From JABAAW01 sp965216605 (GTDB taxonomy: Bacteria; Pseudomonadota; Alphaproteobacteria; JABAAW01): a DNA stretch of 64,000 nucleotides. The position numbers were made by a program, and so were the translations under genes. This document shows positions 34,764-43,600 of this stretch, piece by piece; position 1 is the first letter of the stretch; every line of letters begins with the position of its first letter. The stretch spans positions 1,116,001 through 1,180,000 of the forward strand of contig CBDCGG010000002.1 of the NCBI GenBank assembly GCA_965216605.1, given 5' to 3'. The notes beneath the pieces were generated by a model that saw nothing but the letters and a program-made list of their open reading frames with translations, did no database searches and was not told the origin of the DNA.

Positions 34764-36824
34764 TTACTCTTGCAATTTCTGCAAGATCCCCTCCGCCGCC
34801 TCCGCTAAATTACTCCCCGTCGTAAACAACGCAAATACACCACACTCCCTTAATGCCCCCTGATCCCCCTCCGGAATCACCCCCCCGCAAACCACAAGAA
34901 TATCCCCCGCTCCCCCCCCCTTCAAACATTGCATAAGCTTCGGTACCAACGCCTCATGCGCACCCGCCTGCGTAGAAATTCCAACAACATGCACATCGTT
35001 GTCAATCGCCTGCATCGCAACCTCCTCAGGTGTCTGAAACAAAGGAGCAATATCAACATCAAACCCGAAATCAGCGAAAGCCGCCGCAACCGTCCTCGCT
35101 CCCCTGTCATGCCCATCCTGCCCCAGCTTCGCAACTAACAAACGAGGACGGCGACCCCGTAGCTTCAAAAAATCTCGCGATAACTTCTGCAAATTCTTCA
35201 ACCGCTCCTTGTCAGCAAAAGCCGCCGCATAAACCCCGCTAGGAGCATGCGAACTCTGACTGTGTCGCCCGCCCAAAGTCTCGGCAAGTACATCGGAAAT
35301 TTCGCCGATCGTCGCACGAGCACGCGCCGCCGCAATAGCATGCTCCAATAAGTCCTCGGTCTCGTCTTCGCAAGCTTTCCTCAAGCCCTCGATCGCCTTT
35401 GTATGTTGTTGCTGGTTGCGCATAGTTTTTATCTCCTGAAGCGATCGCTTCTGTCGAGCGATCACCTCCTTTAAGTTGACGGAAAGCGTCTCGACAGCAG
35501 GAGGCGTGCTGCCCTCCGTGAAAGCATTGACACCAACAAGAATGTCCTGCCTGCTGTCTAGACGCGCTTGGCGAGCCGCCGCCTCGTTGGCAATCCAACG
35601 GCTGGCCGTTCCCGCCTCTAGTGCGGCAACCATTCCCCCCTGCTCCTCGATGCTCGATACGATTTTCTCCGCCTCCGTAATCATCGCATGCGTCATCTTC
35701 TCGACATAGTAGCTGCCGCCAAGAGGATCGATCGCCTCCGTCAAGCCCGCCTCGTGTTGCAACACAAGCTGCGTGTTCAACGCAAGGTGCGCCGAGAAAT
35801 CACTGGGCAACGCTAAAGCCTCGTCGAAGGCGTTCGTGTGCAAAGACTGCGTCCCCCCCAAGATCGCCGCCAAAGCCTCCAGCGTCGTGCGTACGATGTT
35901 GTTGTAAGGATCCTGCGCCGTCAGAGAAACTCCCGATGTTTGACAATGCGTCCGCAAGCGTAAGGCGTGAGGATCTTCGATCGCAAAATGTTGCTTCATG
36001 AGTTTTGCCCACAAGAATCGCGCAGCGCGCAACTTGACGGCTTCCTGAAAGAACTGCATGCCGATGCCAAAAAAGAAGGAGAGCCTAGGAGCAAATTCCT
36101 CCACCCTCAAGCCGCATCGTTGGGCGGCGCGCACATACTCTAATCCGTCGGCGAGCGTCAAGCCGAGTTCCAAGACAGGGGACGCTCCCGCTTCCTGAAA
36201 GTGGTAGCCCGAAATCGAGACAGGATTGAATTTTGGCATGTGCACAGTCGTGAAACGGATGACATCCGCCAAAATGCGCATCGAGGGCTTCGGCGCGTAG
36301 ATGTAGGTGTTGCGCACTAGGAATTCTTTGAGAATGTCGTTCTGTATCGTGCCGTTGAGATGCGGGCGTTTTACCCCTTGCTCTTCGGCGGCGACGATAA
36401 AGAATGCCATGATGGGTAGCACGGCGCCGCTCATCGTCATGGAGACGCTCACCTTGTCGAGCGGAATCTCTTGGAACAGGCGTTTCATGTCCTCGACAGA
36501 ATCGACGGCAACCCCCGCCTTGCCGACATCTCCCTCGACGCGCGGATGGTCGGAATCATAACCCCGATGCGTCGGCAGATCGAAGGCGACCGAAAGTCCG
36601 TGCTGTCCTCGTAGCAAGGCTTGGCGATAGAAGGCGTTCGACTCCTCAGCAGTCGAGAAGCCGGCATACTGCCTCGTTGTCCAAGCACGCTGCGTATACA
36701 TCGTCTCGTAGGGACCACGCAGAAAGTTCGGCTCTCCAGGATTGTTCGCGCCCGCATCAAGATGCGCGCAAGAGCCCAAATCTTCCGCCCGACAAAGAGG
36801 CTTTGTGGCAACAGACCAAGCCAT
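34764..36824 (-). CDS. Methylmalonyl-CoA mutase, adenosylcobalamin-dependent
   Basis: Interconverts methylmalonyl-CoA and succinyl-CoA (propionate metabolism) using adenosylcobalamin, so it is a likely consumer of the corrinoid genes here. 686 aa, one chain with a catalytic barrel (NFLRGPYETMYTQRAWTTRQYAGFSTAEESN, VAFDLPTHRGYDSDHPRVEGDVGKAGVAVDS, SLHTNAFDEALALPS) and the B12-binding domain: LGQDGHDRGARTVAAAF supplies the cobalt-ligating His in DxHxxG, and GISTQAGAH the nucleotide-tail site. It stands alone; no separate small subunit is visible. The 3' end of the coding strand is very G-rich. Confidence 0.94.
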   Translation of the reverse strand: MAWSVATKPLCRAEDLGSCAHLDAGANNPGEPNFLRGPYETMYTQRAWTTRQYAGFSTAEESNAFYRQALLRGQHGLSVAFDLPTHRGYDSDHPRVEGDVGKAGVAVDSVEDMKRLFQEIPLDKVSVSMTMSGAVLPIMAFFIVAAEEQGVKRPHLNGTIQNDILKEFLVRNTYIYAPKPSMRILADVIRFTTVHMPKFNPVSISGYHFQEAGASPVLELGLTLADGLEYVRAAQRCGLRVEEFAPRLSFFFGIGMQFFQEAVKLRAARFLWAKLMKQHFAIEDPHALRLRTHCQTSGVSLTAQDPYNNIVRTTLEALAAILGGTQSLHTNAFDEALALPSDFSAHLALNTQLVLQHEAGLTEAIDPLGGSYYVEKMTHAMITEAEKIVSSIEEQGGMVAALEAGTASRWIANEAAARQARLDSRQDILVGVNAFTEGSTPPAVETLSVNLKEVIARQKRSLQEIKTMRNQQQHTKAIEGLRKACEDETEDLLEHAIAAARARATIGEISDVLAETLGGRHSQSSHAPSGVYAAAFADKERLKNLQKLSRDFLKLRGRRPRLLVAKLGQDGHDRGARTVAAAFADFGFDVDIAPLFQTPEEVAMQAIDNDVHVVGISTQAGAHEALVPKLMQCLKGGGAGDILVVCGGVIPEGDQGALRECGVFALFTTGSNLAEAAEGILQKLQE

Positions 36825-36846
36825 CCTCGTATTCTAGCGCACAGGC

Positions 36847-37761
36847 TTATCGCTGTCGAGGGCGAGGGCGCGGCAGATGAATCTGCAACAACACAGGAGC
36901 AGCAAGACGCTTTTGCAAAGCTTTTTGCGTGATCTCTTGCACGAGGTGCAAAAGGCGTCGCTCGCGCAAGAGAAGAATCCGACGCTGGCTCTCGCGTTTC
37001 AGACTGATCGTGAGCGCGATGTCCCAAGCACCCTCATCGCCTTGCTCGCACCGCTCGCACTCGACGACAGCATCGTACGGCAGCTCGTCGTGCAAGCGGT
37101 CGTACAGCGTGGCGCGAGTCGTCTCGCAGGCGACGATCTCAGGAGCGCGCGTGTCGCCCTCGCGCTCAAAGAGAAAAGCCTGCTCAGGCAGAGCGCGCAA
37201 CAACGTCTCGCGCGCCCTATCGATACCCTCGCCGCGGGTGGCAGAGAGCATAAAGACATCGCGAAACATCCCGCTCGCTCCCAGTTTTTGCGCCATCGGC
37301 AGCAGCAGACGCTTGTCCTTGACGAGATCTATCTTGTTGAGCGCAACGAAAAAGCTCGACGAGGATACTGCCATGTTTTGCACAATCTCCCGTTGTTCTT
37401 CGGGCATTGTCTCTTGCGCTTCTTGCTGCCCTTGCGCTTGCAGCAGCAGCGCTTCGATGGCTTTCATGCCGCGCGCTGCATCGATGATCCAAAGCGCGAT
37501 GTCGGCATGGCGGGCGGCGGAGAGCGATTGTTCTTTGCGCCTCGTGCCGATTTCGTCGTTCGCCTCCGCGTTGAGCCCCGCCGTGTCTTCCAACACGAGC
37601 TGGCACGCCCCCACCGTGATAACCGCACGCATGACCTCGCGCGTCAGGTTGCGCTTGTGATGCACCTCCGCAAGGGCTGCTTTCGCAAACGCATTCAGCA
37701 ATGAAGACTTGCCCGCGTTGCTTTCGCCAACTAAGGTCGCGATACCGCAGTATTGAGTCAC
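36847..37761 (-). CDS. era: GTPase Era (divergent KH domain)
   Basis: Ribosome-assembly GTPase acting on 16S rRNA and the 30S subunit, 304 aa. G1 GESNAGKSSLLNAF, G3 DTAGL, G4 NKIDL, and SATRGEGID as G5. In the C-terminal KH region the normal GxKG-type loop between ESQRRILL and LLHLVQEI reads LRER, so the RNA-binding loop is altered. The start overlaps the rnc stop by four bases. The order lepB-rnc-era is the common one. Confidence 0.9.
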   Translation of the reverse strand: MTQYCGIATLVGESNAGKSSLLNAFAKAALAEVHHKRNLTREVMRAVITVGACQLVLEDTAGLNAEANDEIGTRRKEQSLSAARHADIALWIIDAARGMKAIEALLLQAQGQQEAQETMPEEQREIVQNMAVSSSSFFVALNKIDLVKDKRLLLPMAQKLGASGMFRDVFMLSATRGEGIDRARETLLRALPEQAFLFEREGDTRAPEIVACETTRATLYDRLHDELPYDAVVECERCEQGDEGAWDIALTISLKRESQRRILLLRERRLLHLVQEITQKALQKRLAAPVLLQIHLPRPRPRQR

Positions 37762-38510
37762 GATTTTTTCTTTTCGATGCGCGCGAAGAGCTTCGCCGCC
37801 GCGCGTTGCATAGCGAGCTTCTTGCTGGAGCCGAAAGCCTCGGCGCTCGTCGATGGGCTGTCCTTCGCCAAGCTGGCAATCGACACGGTGGCACAGAAGG
37901 ATCGCTCGTGATCAGGTCCTTCGCCCTGGCAGACATAGCTGGGCAGCGGCAAGGCGCGCGCCTGACACCATTCTTGCAGCAGCGAACGCTCGTCTCCTTT
38001 TTTTGCATCGTCATCGAGAAATGCCTGCCCCCAGTGCTGTTCAACGACGCGGCGCAGTGCCTGCAAGCCGCCGTCCAAGTAGACGGCTGCCAAAATCGAT
38101 TCGCACAAATCGGCGAGCAAACTAGGACGCTCGGCAAAACGCTCCTTGCGCACCTCGCGCGAAAGGGCGACCGCGCCCCCCACCTGCCAACTCTGCGCGA
38201 CCGTGGAGATGTGTTTTTGCGAAACGGCAGCCGCAAGACGCTTGCTCAACTCTCCCTCGTTCTCCTTCGGAAAACGCTTGTAGAGCGTTTCCGCCACAAG
38301 GTAGCCGAGCAGACGATCGCCCAAAAATTCCATGCGCTCGTAACTTTGTTTCTTCGGGACGCTCTTGTGCGTCAGCGCAACGCCCAACAACTGGCGGTCT
38401 CGAAAGCGATAGCCCAACCGCTCCTCCAGCGCGACAAGGGCTGCCTCGCCGCCGCCATAGTCGAGGGGGAGGGGGAGGGGGAGGTTCTCCTTTCGTCGCT
38501 CACCATCCAC
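37758..38510 (-). CDS. rnc: Ribonuclease III
   Basis: Double-strand-specific RNase that processes rRNA precursors and mRNAs (250 aa). Signature ERMEFLGDRLLGYLVAETL holds the metal-binding Glu and Asp; SLLADLCESILAAVYLD holds the second Asp/Glu pair. The dsRNA-binding domain follows (SLLQEWCQARALPLPSY ... SSKKLAMQRAAAKLF). A GGGGGA repeat gives PLPLPL near the N terminus. Overlaps lepB by 11 bases upstream and era by 4 bases downstream. Confidence 0.94.
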   Translation of the reverse strand: MDGERRKENLPLPLPLDYGGGEAALVALEERLGYRFRDRQLLGVALTHKSVPKKQSYERMEFLGDRLLGYLVAETLYKRFPKENEGELSKRLAAAVSQKHISTVAQSWQVGGAVALSREVRKERFAERPSLLADLCESILAAVYLDGGLQALRRVVEQHWGQAFLDDDAKKGDERSLLQEWCQARALPLPSYVCQGEGPDHERSFCATVSIASLAKDSPSTSAEAFGSSKKLAMQRAAAKLFARIEKKKS

Positions 38511-39267
38511 TATCTTGCGTTGCGTCTTGCTCTTGTTCTTGAGCTTGTTCTTGAATCGTTCGTGCCTCGATCTCGTTGATCGGACGCAGGAATCTGTTCC
38601 AACGGATGTTGAACGGAAAAAAGCCGCTCCGCGTCAGCGAGAACCACACCCGCACGACAGGACCGACTAGATGGCTCTCAGGCACAAAGCCCACCTCGTC
38701 GAGATAGCGGCTGTCGAGAGAGTTGTCGCGGTTGTCCCCCATCATAAAATAATGTCGAGCGGGAATACGGAACAGCAGCGTGTTGTCGTTTGCGGCGTTG
38801 TCGCCGTATGCCTCCAAGATGGGATAGCGCACTTGGTTGGGTAGTTTCTCTTCGTACATGCTGCGCGTGAGCTTTGTGCGTGCAATTTTTTTGCCGTTGA
38901 TTTCCAGCAATCCGCCGACGACGCGCAAACGATCTTCGGGCAGACCGACGAGGCGTTTCACCAAAATGTCGTCGGGGTTGTTCGGACGACGGAATACGAC
39001 CATGTCGCCGCGGCGCGGCGGTGCGCCGAACAGACGCGCGCCGTCGCTGCCGAGGATCCGCGAGAGGAGAGGTACGGAGAAGGGGCCGTAGCCGTAGCGC
39101 GACTTGGAGACGAAGATGAAGTCGCCGACCAAAAGATTCGGCTCCATCGAGCCGGAGGGAATACGGAACGGTTCCCACACAAAGCTGCGGAACAGGATAA
39201 CGAGAACGACAGCCATCAGGATCGGGCGTAAGAACTCGCGCCAAACATGGGCAACGGAGAAGGACAT
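38500..39267 (-). CDS. lepB: Signal peptidase I
   Basis: Membrane serine protease that removes Sec signal peptides (255 aa). One N-terminal span (FLRPILMAVVLVILFRSFVW), the catalytic Ser in PSGSMEPNLLVGD, the catalytic Lys in DDILVKRLVGLPEDRL and the conserved GDNRDNSLDSR box. The C-terminal tail is a Gln/Glu repeat (EQAQEQEQD) of the short-tandem-repeat type seen across this window. First gene of lepB-rnc-era. Confidence 0.94.
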   Translation of the reverse strand: MSFSVAHVWREFLRPILMAVVLVILFRSFVWEPFRIPSGSMEPNLLVGDFIFVSKSRYGYGPFSVPLLSRILGSDGARLFGAPPRRGDMVVFRRPNNPDDILVKRLVGLPEDRLRVVGGLLEINGKKIARTKLTRSMYEEKLPNQVRYPILEAYGDNAANDNTLLFRIPARHYFMMGDNRDNSLDSRYLDEVGFVPESHLVGPVVRVWFSLTRSGFFPFNIRWNRFLRPINEIEARTIQEQAQEQEQDATQDSGW

Positions 39268-39366
39268 TATAAAAAAAGGAGAGGGGGGATGAATTGATGC
39301 TGAAGATGCTCGTCGAGGCGGACTAGGTTTTCCGTTCGCTACACTCTAGCATGCTAATAAGAGATG

Positions 39367-40512
39367 TTAGAGTATACCTCCTTGCGCTTTTCTTATGCGC
39401 ACGCGGCAGGTTTTTGTTTTCGTCCGTTGGAGGCTCTGCGCCTGCTCTGTCGAGAGTTGCATGAGCAAGCGTTGGCGTGCGCAGGTGATTTGCGCCGTGT
39501 GCGATCCGTCGTGCGCAGAGGAGAGCGCAAGAATCTGCGCGGGCAGCGCGTGGGGGTCGTCGCGCTCGGCAAGCAAAACATCCTCGGCACGAATGCGTGC
39601 GTGGGTCAAGCCTGCTGTGTCTAGCAGGGTTGGCGGCTCGCCCTTGTGCGTCGAGAGGAGGAACCTTGCTTTGGGATTTTCCAAGAAGGCGACACTCCAC
39701 AACCCGTCGAGCGCACGCTGCTCTTTGACAACAACAGGCACGACGGCGGTAGGGTTCGCGCCTGTGAGAAGGCTCGTGCGCAGGTCGGTCGTTGCAACAT
39801 CGATGCTAGCAGAGGAGGCGATCTTGGAACAGGTGAACATCTCGCCCGCCTTGTCGCCCGCCTTGTAGCTCTGCTCTGTCGCCACGACGAGCGCGTGGGT
39901 CGCGATGCAGGCGACCTCTTCGATCTCGTGGCTCACATAGAGGCAGGGGAGGTTTTTTGTCTTGAGCCATCGATGAAGAAATTCCAGCGCACCCCTCCTG
40001 CGACGACGATCCAGCGACGATAGGGGTTCGTCCAGCAACAGCAGGGACGGGTTGGAGAGTAGCGCGCGCGCCAAGGCGACGCGTTGCTGCTCGCCGCCCG
40101 ACAAGCGCGAAGGATGACGCTCCAGCAGGTGCGAGAGCGCGAACGCTTCGAAGATCGCGGCGCGCTCCGTTTTGTCGGACGAGCCCGTGTTGCGCATGCG
40201 CTGCGCGTAGTCGAGATTCCTCGCGACAGACATGTGAGGAAAAAGACGCGCTTCTTGGAAAGCGTAGCCAATGCGTCGTTTCTCAGGCGGTAAGTTGTGT
40301 TTCGTGGTGCGTTTCGTGTCGAAGAAACATTGTTTGCCAAAGGTGATGCGTCCCTCGTCGGGCGTCTCGACACCGGCGAGCATCGAGAGCAGCAGGCTCT
40401 TGCCGCTGCCGTTCGCGCCGCACAGAACGCTCGTCGTGGGTTCTTGCGGCAGGCGCGCACGGAAGCGCAGGCGATGCTGCGGAAGGTTGCGCGTGAGGTC
40501 GAAGTGCAACAT
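39367..40512 (-). CDS. modC: Molybdate-type ABC transporter ATP-binding protein
   Basis: 381 aa. Walker A GANGSGKSLLLSML, Q-loop FQEARLFPHMSVARNLDYA, signature RLSGGEQQRVALARALL, Walker B LLLLDEPLSSLD, H-loop YVSHEIEE: the ModC arrangement. The C terminus carries a TOBE/MOP-like molybdate-binding segment (HARIRAEDVLLAERDDPHALPAQILAL). No modA or modB lies next to it, so the permease must be elsewhere or the gene is a remnant. Confidence 0.85.
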   Translation of the reverse strand: MLHFDLTRNLPQHRLRFRARLPQEPTTSVLCGANGSGKSLLLSMLAGVETPDEGRITFGKQCFFDTKRTTKHNLPPEKRRIGYAFQEARLFPHMSVARNLDYAQRMRNTGSSDKTERAAIFEAFALSHLLERHPSRLSGGEQQRVALARALLSNPSLLLLDEPLSSLDRRRRRGALEFLHRWLKTKNLPCLYVSHEIEEVACIATHALVVATEQSYKAGDKAGEMFTCSKIASSASIDVATTDLRTSLLTGANPTAVVPVVVKEQRALDGLWSVAFLENPKARFLLSTHKGEPPTLLDTAGLTHARIRAEDVLLAERDDPHALPAQILALSSAHDGSHTAQITCARQRLLMQLSTEQAQSLQRTKTKTCRVRIRKAQGGIL

Positions 40513-40632
40513 GGTAAGATAGATTCTCTTGTCTTATTTCTTTGAGAATGACACACTCGACACTCCTAGATTGCAATGTTCTGGGCTTGCAGGGTTCTTG
40601 TCAATAACCCTCGCAATTTTTGCGGATGCCCG

Positions 40633-41151
40633 TCACAACTTGAGCATCCTAACCGCTACATCGTCGCTACCTCGCTCTAACGCCAGCAACGCCGTCTCGC
40701 CTGCATCGCGCAATTGCTGTCTCGTCTGCTCGGCAAAAATCTTCCTGTAACGGCGAGCTCGTGCCACAAACTCCTCGAAACGAAGCCGCGCGCTCGACGC
40801 GCTCAACCCCGCATCGACACGCTCACGCCAAACACTCACAAAACGCATCTCCTTGCCACTCACGCAAAGAAAGCCAATGCCGCCCGTCTCCTGCGGCGTA
40901 TTCAGACGCAGTCGCTGGCGAAGAAATTCCGCTCGACGCAACGGATGGAAAGGCAGCGTCGCAACGACAGACACCAAGGTGATCCTCACGCCCACAGCAT
41001 CCGCATCAACCAACAACACAACCGCAAGGCTCTCCTTACCATCGCCCAGCAACAACTCCTTTCGCAAACTCGCACCCCCTCGCTCGCTCGCACGCAAGGG
41101 CGGCAAGTTCTGCTGCAAGCAATAGTCTTGAAACCAGTCGACGAAGCCCAT
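40633..41151 (-). CDS. Small acidic protein of the T3SS operon, possible class I chaperone
   Basis: 172 aa, next to sctU on the same strand. FVDWFQDYCLQQNLPPL, then alternating beta-like segments (LAVVLLVDADAVGVRITLVSVVATLP) and a final helix (FEEFVARARRYRKIFAEQ) resemble the size and helix-beta-helix plan of CesT/SycE chaperones, but no decisive motif is visible. ATG 41151 is used; TTG 41169 is also in frame. The function is inferred mainly from context. Confidence 0.45.
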   Translation of the reverse strand: MGFVDWFQDYCLQQNLPPLRASERGGASLRKELLLGDGKESLAVVLLVDADAVGVRITLVSVVATLPFHPLRRAEFLRQRLRLNTPQETGGIGFLCVSGKEMRFVSVWRERVDAGLSASSARLRFEEFVARARRYRKIFAEQTRQQLRDAGETALLALERGSDDVAVRMLKL

Positions 41152-41201
41152 AATAAAAACAGAGATCAACAGAGGTTAGAAAAAATTCATAAAAAACTTT
41201 C

Positions 41202-42248
41202 TCACGAATCCTGCTGCAAAGAGCGGATGTAGTGCAAGACTTCCGCGACGGGGTCGATGAACTCAGAAGAAATGAACGCGCCGATCTCAAGCGCATCGTG
41301 CAAGTTGCGCGCAAGCTCGACGCTCTCGTAGATGGGAATGTCTTCTTGCTCGGCGGTCTTGCGGATGAGTTTCGCCAAGCCGCCTGTGCCTTTCGCCATG
41401 ACGCGCGGTAGCGGCGTTTCCTCTTCGTCGTAGTAGATGGCGACCGCAACCTCGGTCGGATTGACGATCACCGCCGTCGATTTCTTGACGCTGTCGACAG
41501 TACGGCTGTTGAGAATCTCTTGATGAATCTGACGGCGTTGCGATTTGATTTCGGGAGAGCCCTCCGTTTGTTTGAACTCTTCCTTGATGTCCTCGATCGA
41601 CATGCGCAGGTCTTTCATGTAGAAATGACGCTGCACCAAAAAATCGAGCGCGGCGATCGGAAAGTAGACGCCGAGCACGACGAACGCGAGCAGAAAGATC
41701 GTCGAGACGCCAACTTGCAGAGTGCAAAAAAAGCCGCAGTAAGGCGAGCGGACAAACTCGGCGAGCCGATCCAGCAGCAGAAGGTAGACGGTCGTGCCGA
41801 TGACGAAAACCTTGAAGATGTTCATCAACAGCGAAAACAGATTCTTCTTGGCGAACATCTGTTTTGCGTTGTTGATCGCATCAAGCGATTTGAACCCTTT
41901 CGTCAACTTAGCCGCCGAGAAAACAAAACCTACTTGCGCTAAGTTGGCGGCTATGGAGGCTACGATAACCGCTCCGTAGACTAGCAACACACCGCGCGCC
42001 ACAACCTCCAGCGAGCCTTGTAGCAACCTGCCGAACGATTGTTCAAACGGCTCGGTCGCAGCCTGCGCGCCGTAGGCGACCAGCTGGAACAGGGGGGTAG
42101 TGAAAAAAGAATGTCCCGTATAGAGGATGCCAAGCGCTGCCAGCAATGTTGCCGTCGAGACAACCTCTTTCGAAAAAAGAAAGTTGCCCTTCTTGTGCGC
42201 GTCGCGAATCTTTTTCGGCGTGGGCGGTTCGGTCTTTTCGCCGGGCAT
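41202..42248 (-). CDS. sctU: T3SS export-apparatus autoprotease SctU (YscU/FlhB family)
   Basis: 348 aa. Start GEKTEPPTPKKIRDAHKKGNFLFSKEV is typical; four hydrophobic segments follow, then the cytosolic switch domain with IVNPTEVAVAIYYDEEETPLPRV. The self-cleavage motif is normally NPTH; here it is NPTE at residues 263-266 (41451..41462). The protein controls the switch from needle subunits to translocators and effectors. Its neighbours sctT and the needle genes show this is an injectisome rather than a flagellar FlhB. Confidence 0.93.
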   Translation of the reverse strand: MPGEKTEPPTPKKIRDAHKKGNFLFSKEVVSTATLLAALGILYTGHSFFTTPLFQLVAYGAQAATEPFEQSFGRLLQGSLEVVARGVLLVYGAVIVASIAANLAQVGFVFSAAKLTKGFKSLDAINNAKQMFAKKNLFSLLMNIFKVFVIGTTVYLLLLDRLAEFVRSPYCGFFCTLQVGVSTIFLLAFVVLGVYFPIAALDFLVQRHFYMKDLRMSIEDIKEEFKQTEGSPEIKSQRRQIHQEILNSRTVDSVKKSTAVIVNPTEVAVAIYYDEEETPLPRVMAKGTGGLAKLIRKTAEQEDIPIYESVELARNLHDALEIGAFISSEFIDPVAEVLHYIRSLQQDS

Positions 42249-42269
42249 GCCGTTTAACTCCTTGCTGTC

Positions 42270-43079
42270 TCAACGTCCCAGCAGGGGGAGGAAGGGGGTT
42301 TGGATGAAGTCTTGCCAGCTCGAATTGATAATGACAGAGGTGTAGAAGATGAGAAAAAATATAGCGAGAACGCTCTTCAGCGACATGGCGAGAAAAAAAA
42401 CTTGCAGCTGCGGTGCAAAGCGTCCGATCATCCCAAGTCCGATTTCCGCAAGCATCATGACAAAAATGACTGGTGCTGCGAGTTTGACAATCAGCGCGAG
42501 AAAATTGGTAAAGTCGGCGACGAAGACAGTCAGCGCGGCAAGGTCGAGCGGCGGCAGCGGCGCAAGCACAGGGTAGAGCAGGTACGAGTCGTAGAGGATT
42601 TTCACCAACAGCGCCATGCCGCCGAGCGCGAGGAAGACAGCGATAAAGGTCTCGCCGAGAAAAATACCGAGCAGATTGCTCTGCCCACCGAAGGCGGGGT
42701 TGAACAGCTGGGCGATACCCGCACCGCGTTGGTTGTCGATGAAGTCGCCGACCGACTGCGGCACAAGAAAGACCAACGCTACAGGAAAACCCAACAGGAA
42801 ACCGAGCGCCATCTCCTTCATCGCATAGGCGAGGTGGACAAAGGGCGGCAGGGGATTTTGCTTGAGCGTCTCGGCGAGCGGCGGCAGCAGCACCACCGTC
42901 AGCGCAAGGAAGACAGCACCCTTGATCGCCGCAGGCAGGATGCGTCCGTTGAAAAAGGGAATCAGCATCGCAAAGCCGAACAGGCGGGGGGATGCCAACG
43001 AAAACGCTTTCAGGTAAAAGCCGATTTCATCGATCAAGGCAGGGGTCATGCTCGTCGCGCCTTGAGGCGGCGCACTCAA
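42270..43079 (-). CDS. sctT: T3SS export-apparatus protein SctT (YscT/FliR family)
   Basis: 269 aa integral membrane protein of the export gate. Conserved stretches: FSLASPRLFGFAMLIPFFNGRILPAAIKGAV, MALGFLLGFPVALVFLVPQSVGDFIDNQRGAGIAQLFNP, and LKLAAPVI-like LIVKLAAPVIFVMMLAEIGLGMIGRFAPQLQVF. TTG 43079 overlaps the chaperone stop (TTGA); ATG 43049 would shorten it by 10 residues and is an equal candidate. Confidence 0.93.
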   Translation of the reverse strand: MSAPPQGATSMTPALIDEIGFYLKAFSLASPRLFGFAMLIPFFNGRILPAAIKGAVFLALTVVLLPPLAETLKQNPLPPFVHLAYAMKEMALGFLLGFPVALVFLVPQSVGDFIDNQRGAGIAQLFNPAFGGQSNLLGIFLGETFIAVFLALGGMALLVKILYDSYLLYPVLAPLPPLDLAALTVFVADFTNFLALIVKLAAPVIFVMMLAEIGLGMIGRFAPQLQVFFLAMSLKSVLAIFFLIFYTSVIINSSWQDFIQTPFLPLLGR

Positions 43080-43555
43080 ATGGCGAGAGAGCTGTGACCG
43101 GGACTGTCGTTGTCGGCGTTTTTGTTGCTGGCATCAGAGAACTCGCCGCGCTCAAGGCGGGTCATCCACTCTTCGGTCAGGTTGACGAGCGCGCCGATTT
43201 TTTTCTCGAAGGGCTCGAACTCGGTCGAGCTGGTCGGCAGAGGCACGCTCAGCAGCAGCATGCCGATCGAGCGGTCAACGACGATCCGTACCGGCAGGTC
43301 TCCGGGCATCACCAAACATTCGGCGAGCAGACCTTCCAAAAGATTGGCTCGTGCGCTGTCGTCTTTCGGCAGCGCGCACAGCACCGAGTAGGCGTGCAAG
43401 TAGGGCTTGTCGGGGTCGGCTTCAAAATCGACGGTGATGCGATCGTCGAAGACAAGCCGTGCCGTGTTGCTTTCGTCCAAGTCGAGCTTGTCGAGTTTCA
43501 GCGCCTGTCCAAGTTGGCGCAAAAGGTTGCGGGCGTTATCGGAAGAAGATGACAT
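43076..43555 (-). CDS. T3SS class I chaperone (CesT/SycE-like)
   Basis: 159 aa. LLRQLGQALKLDKLDLDESNTARLVFDDRITVDFEADPDKPYLHAYSVLCALPKDD has the helix-then-beta layout of CesT chaperones, followed by LLEGLLAECLVMPGDLPVRIVVD and a last helix FEKKIGALVNLTEEWMTRLE. Such dimers bind and keep effectors secretion-ready. Located between a TPR gene and sctT. Client unknown. Confidence 0.75.
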   Translation of the reverse strand: MSSSSDNARNLLRQLGQALKLDKLDLDESNTARLVFDDRITVDFEADPDKPYLHAYSVLCALPKDDSARANLLEGLLAECLVMPGDLPVRIVVDRSIGMLLLSVPLPTSSTEFEPFEKKIGALVNLTEEWMTRLERGEFSDASNKNADNDSPGHSSLAI

Positions 43556-43600
43556 GGAGTTGGGTAGAGCCTCGATAGGGTTGGGGTTGGGGTGCGGGTG

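Noticed and set aside
40576..40604. TTGACA-type promoter for modC
   Set aside because: A -35 match exists on the minus strand, but the hexamer at the -10 position is poor.
41202..43079. Flagellar flhB/fliR
   Set aside because: Neighbouring needle, translocator, LcrH-type chaperone and secretin genes define an injectisome; no flagellar genes are present.
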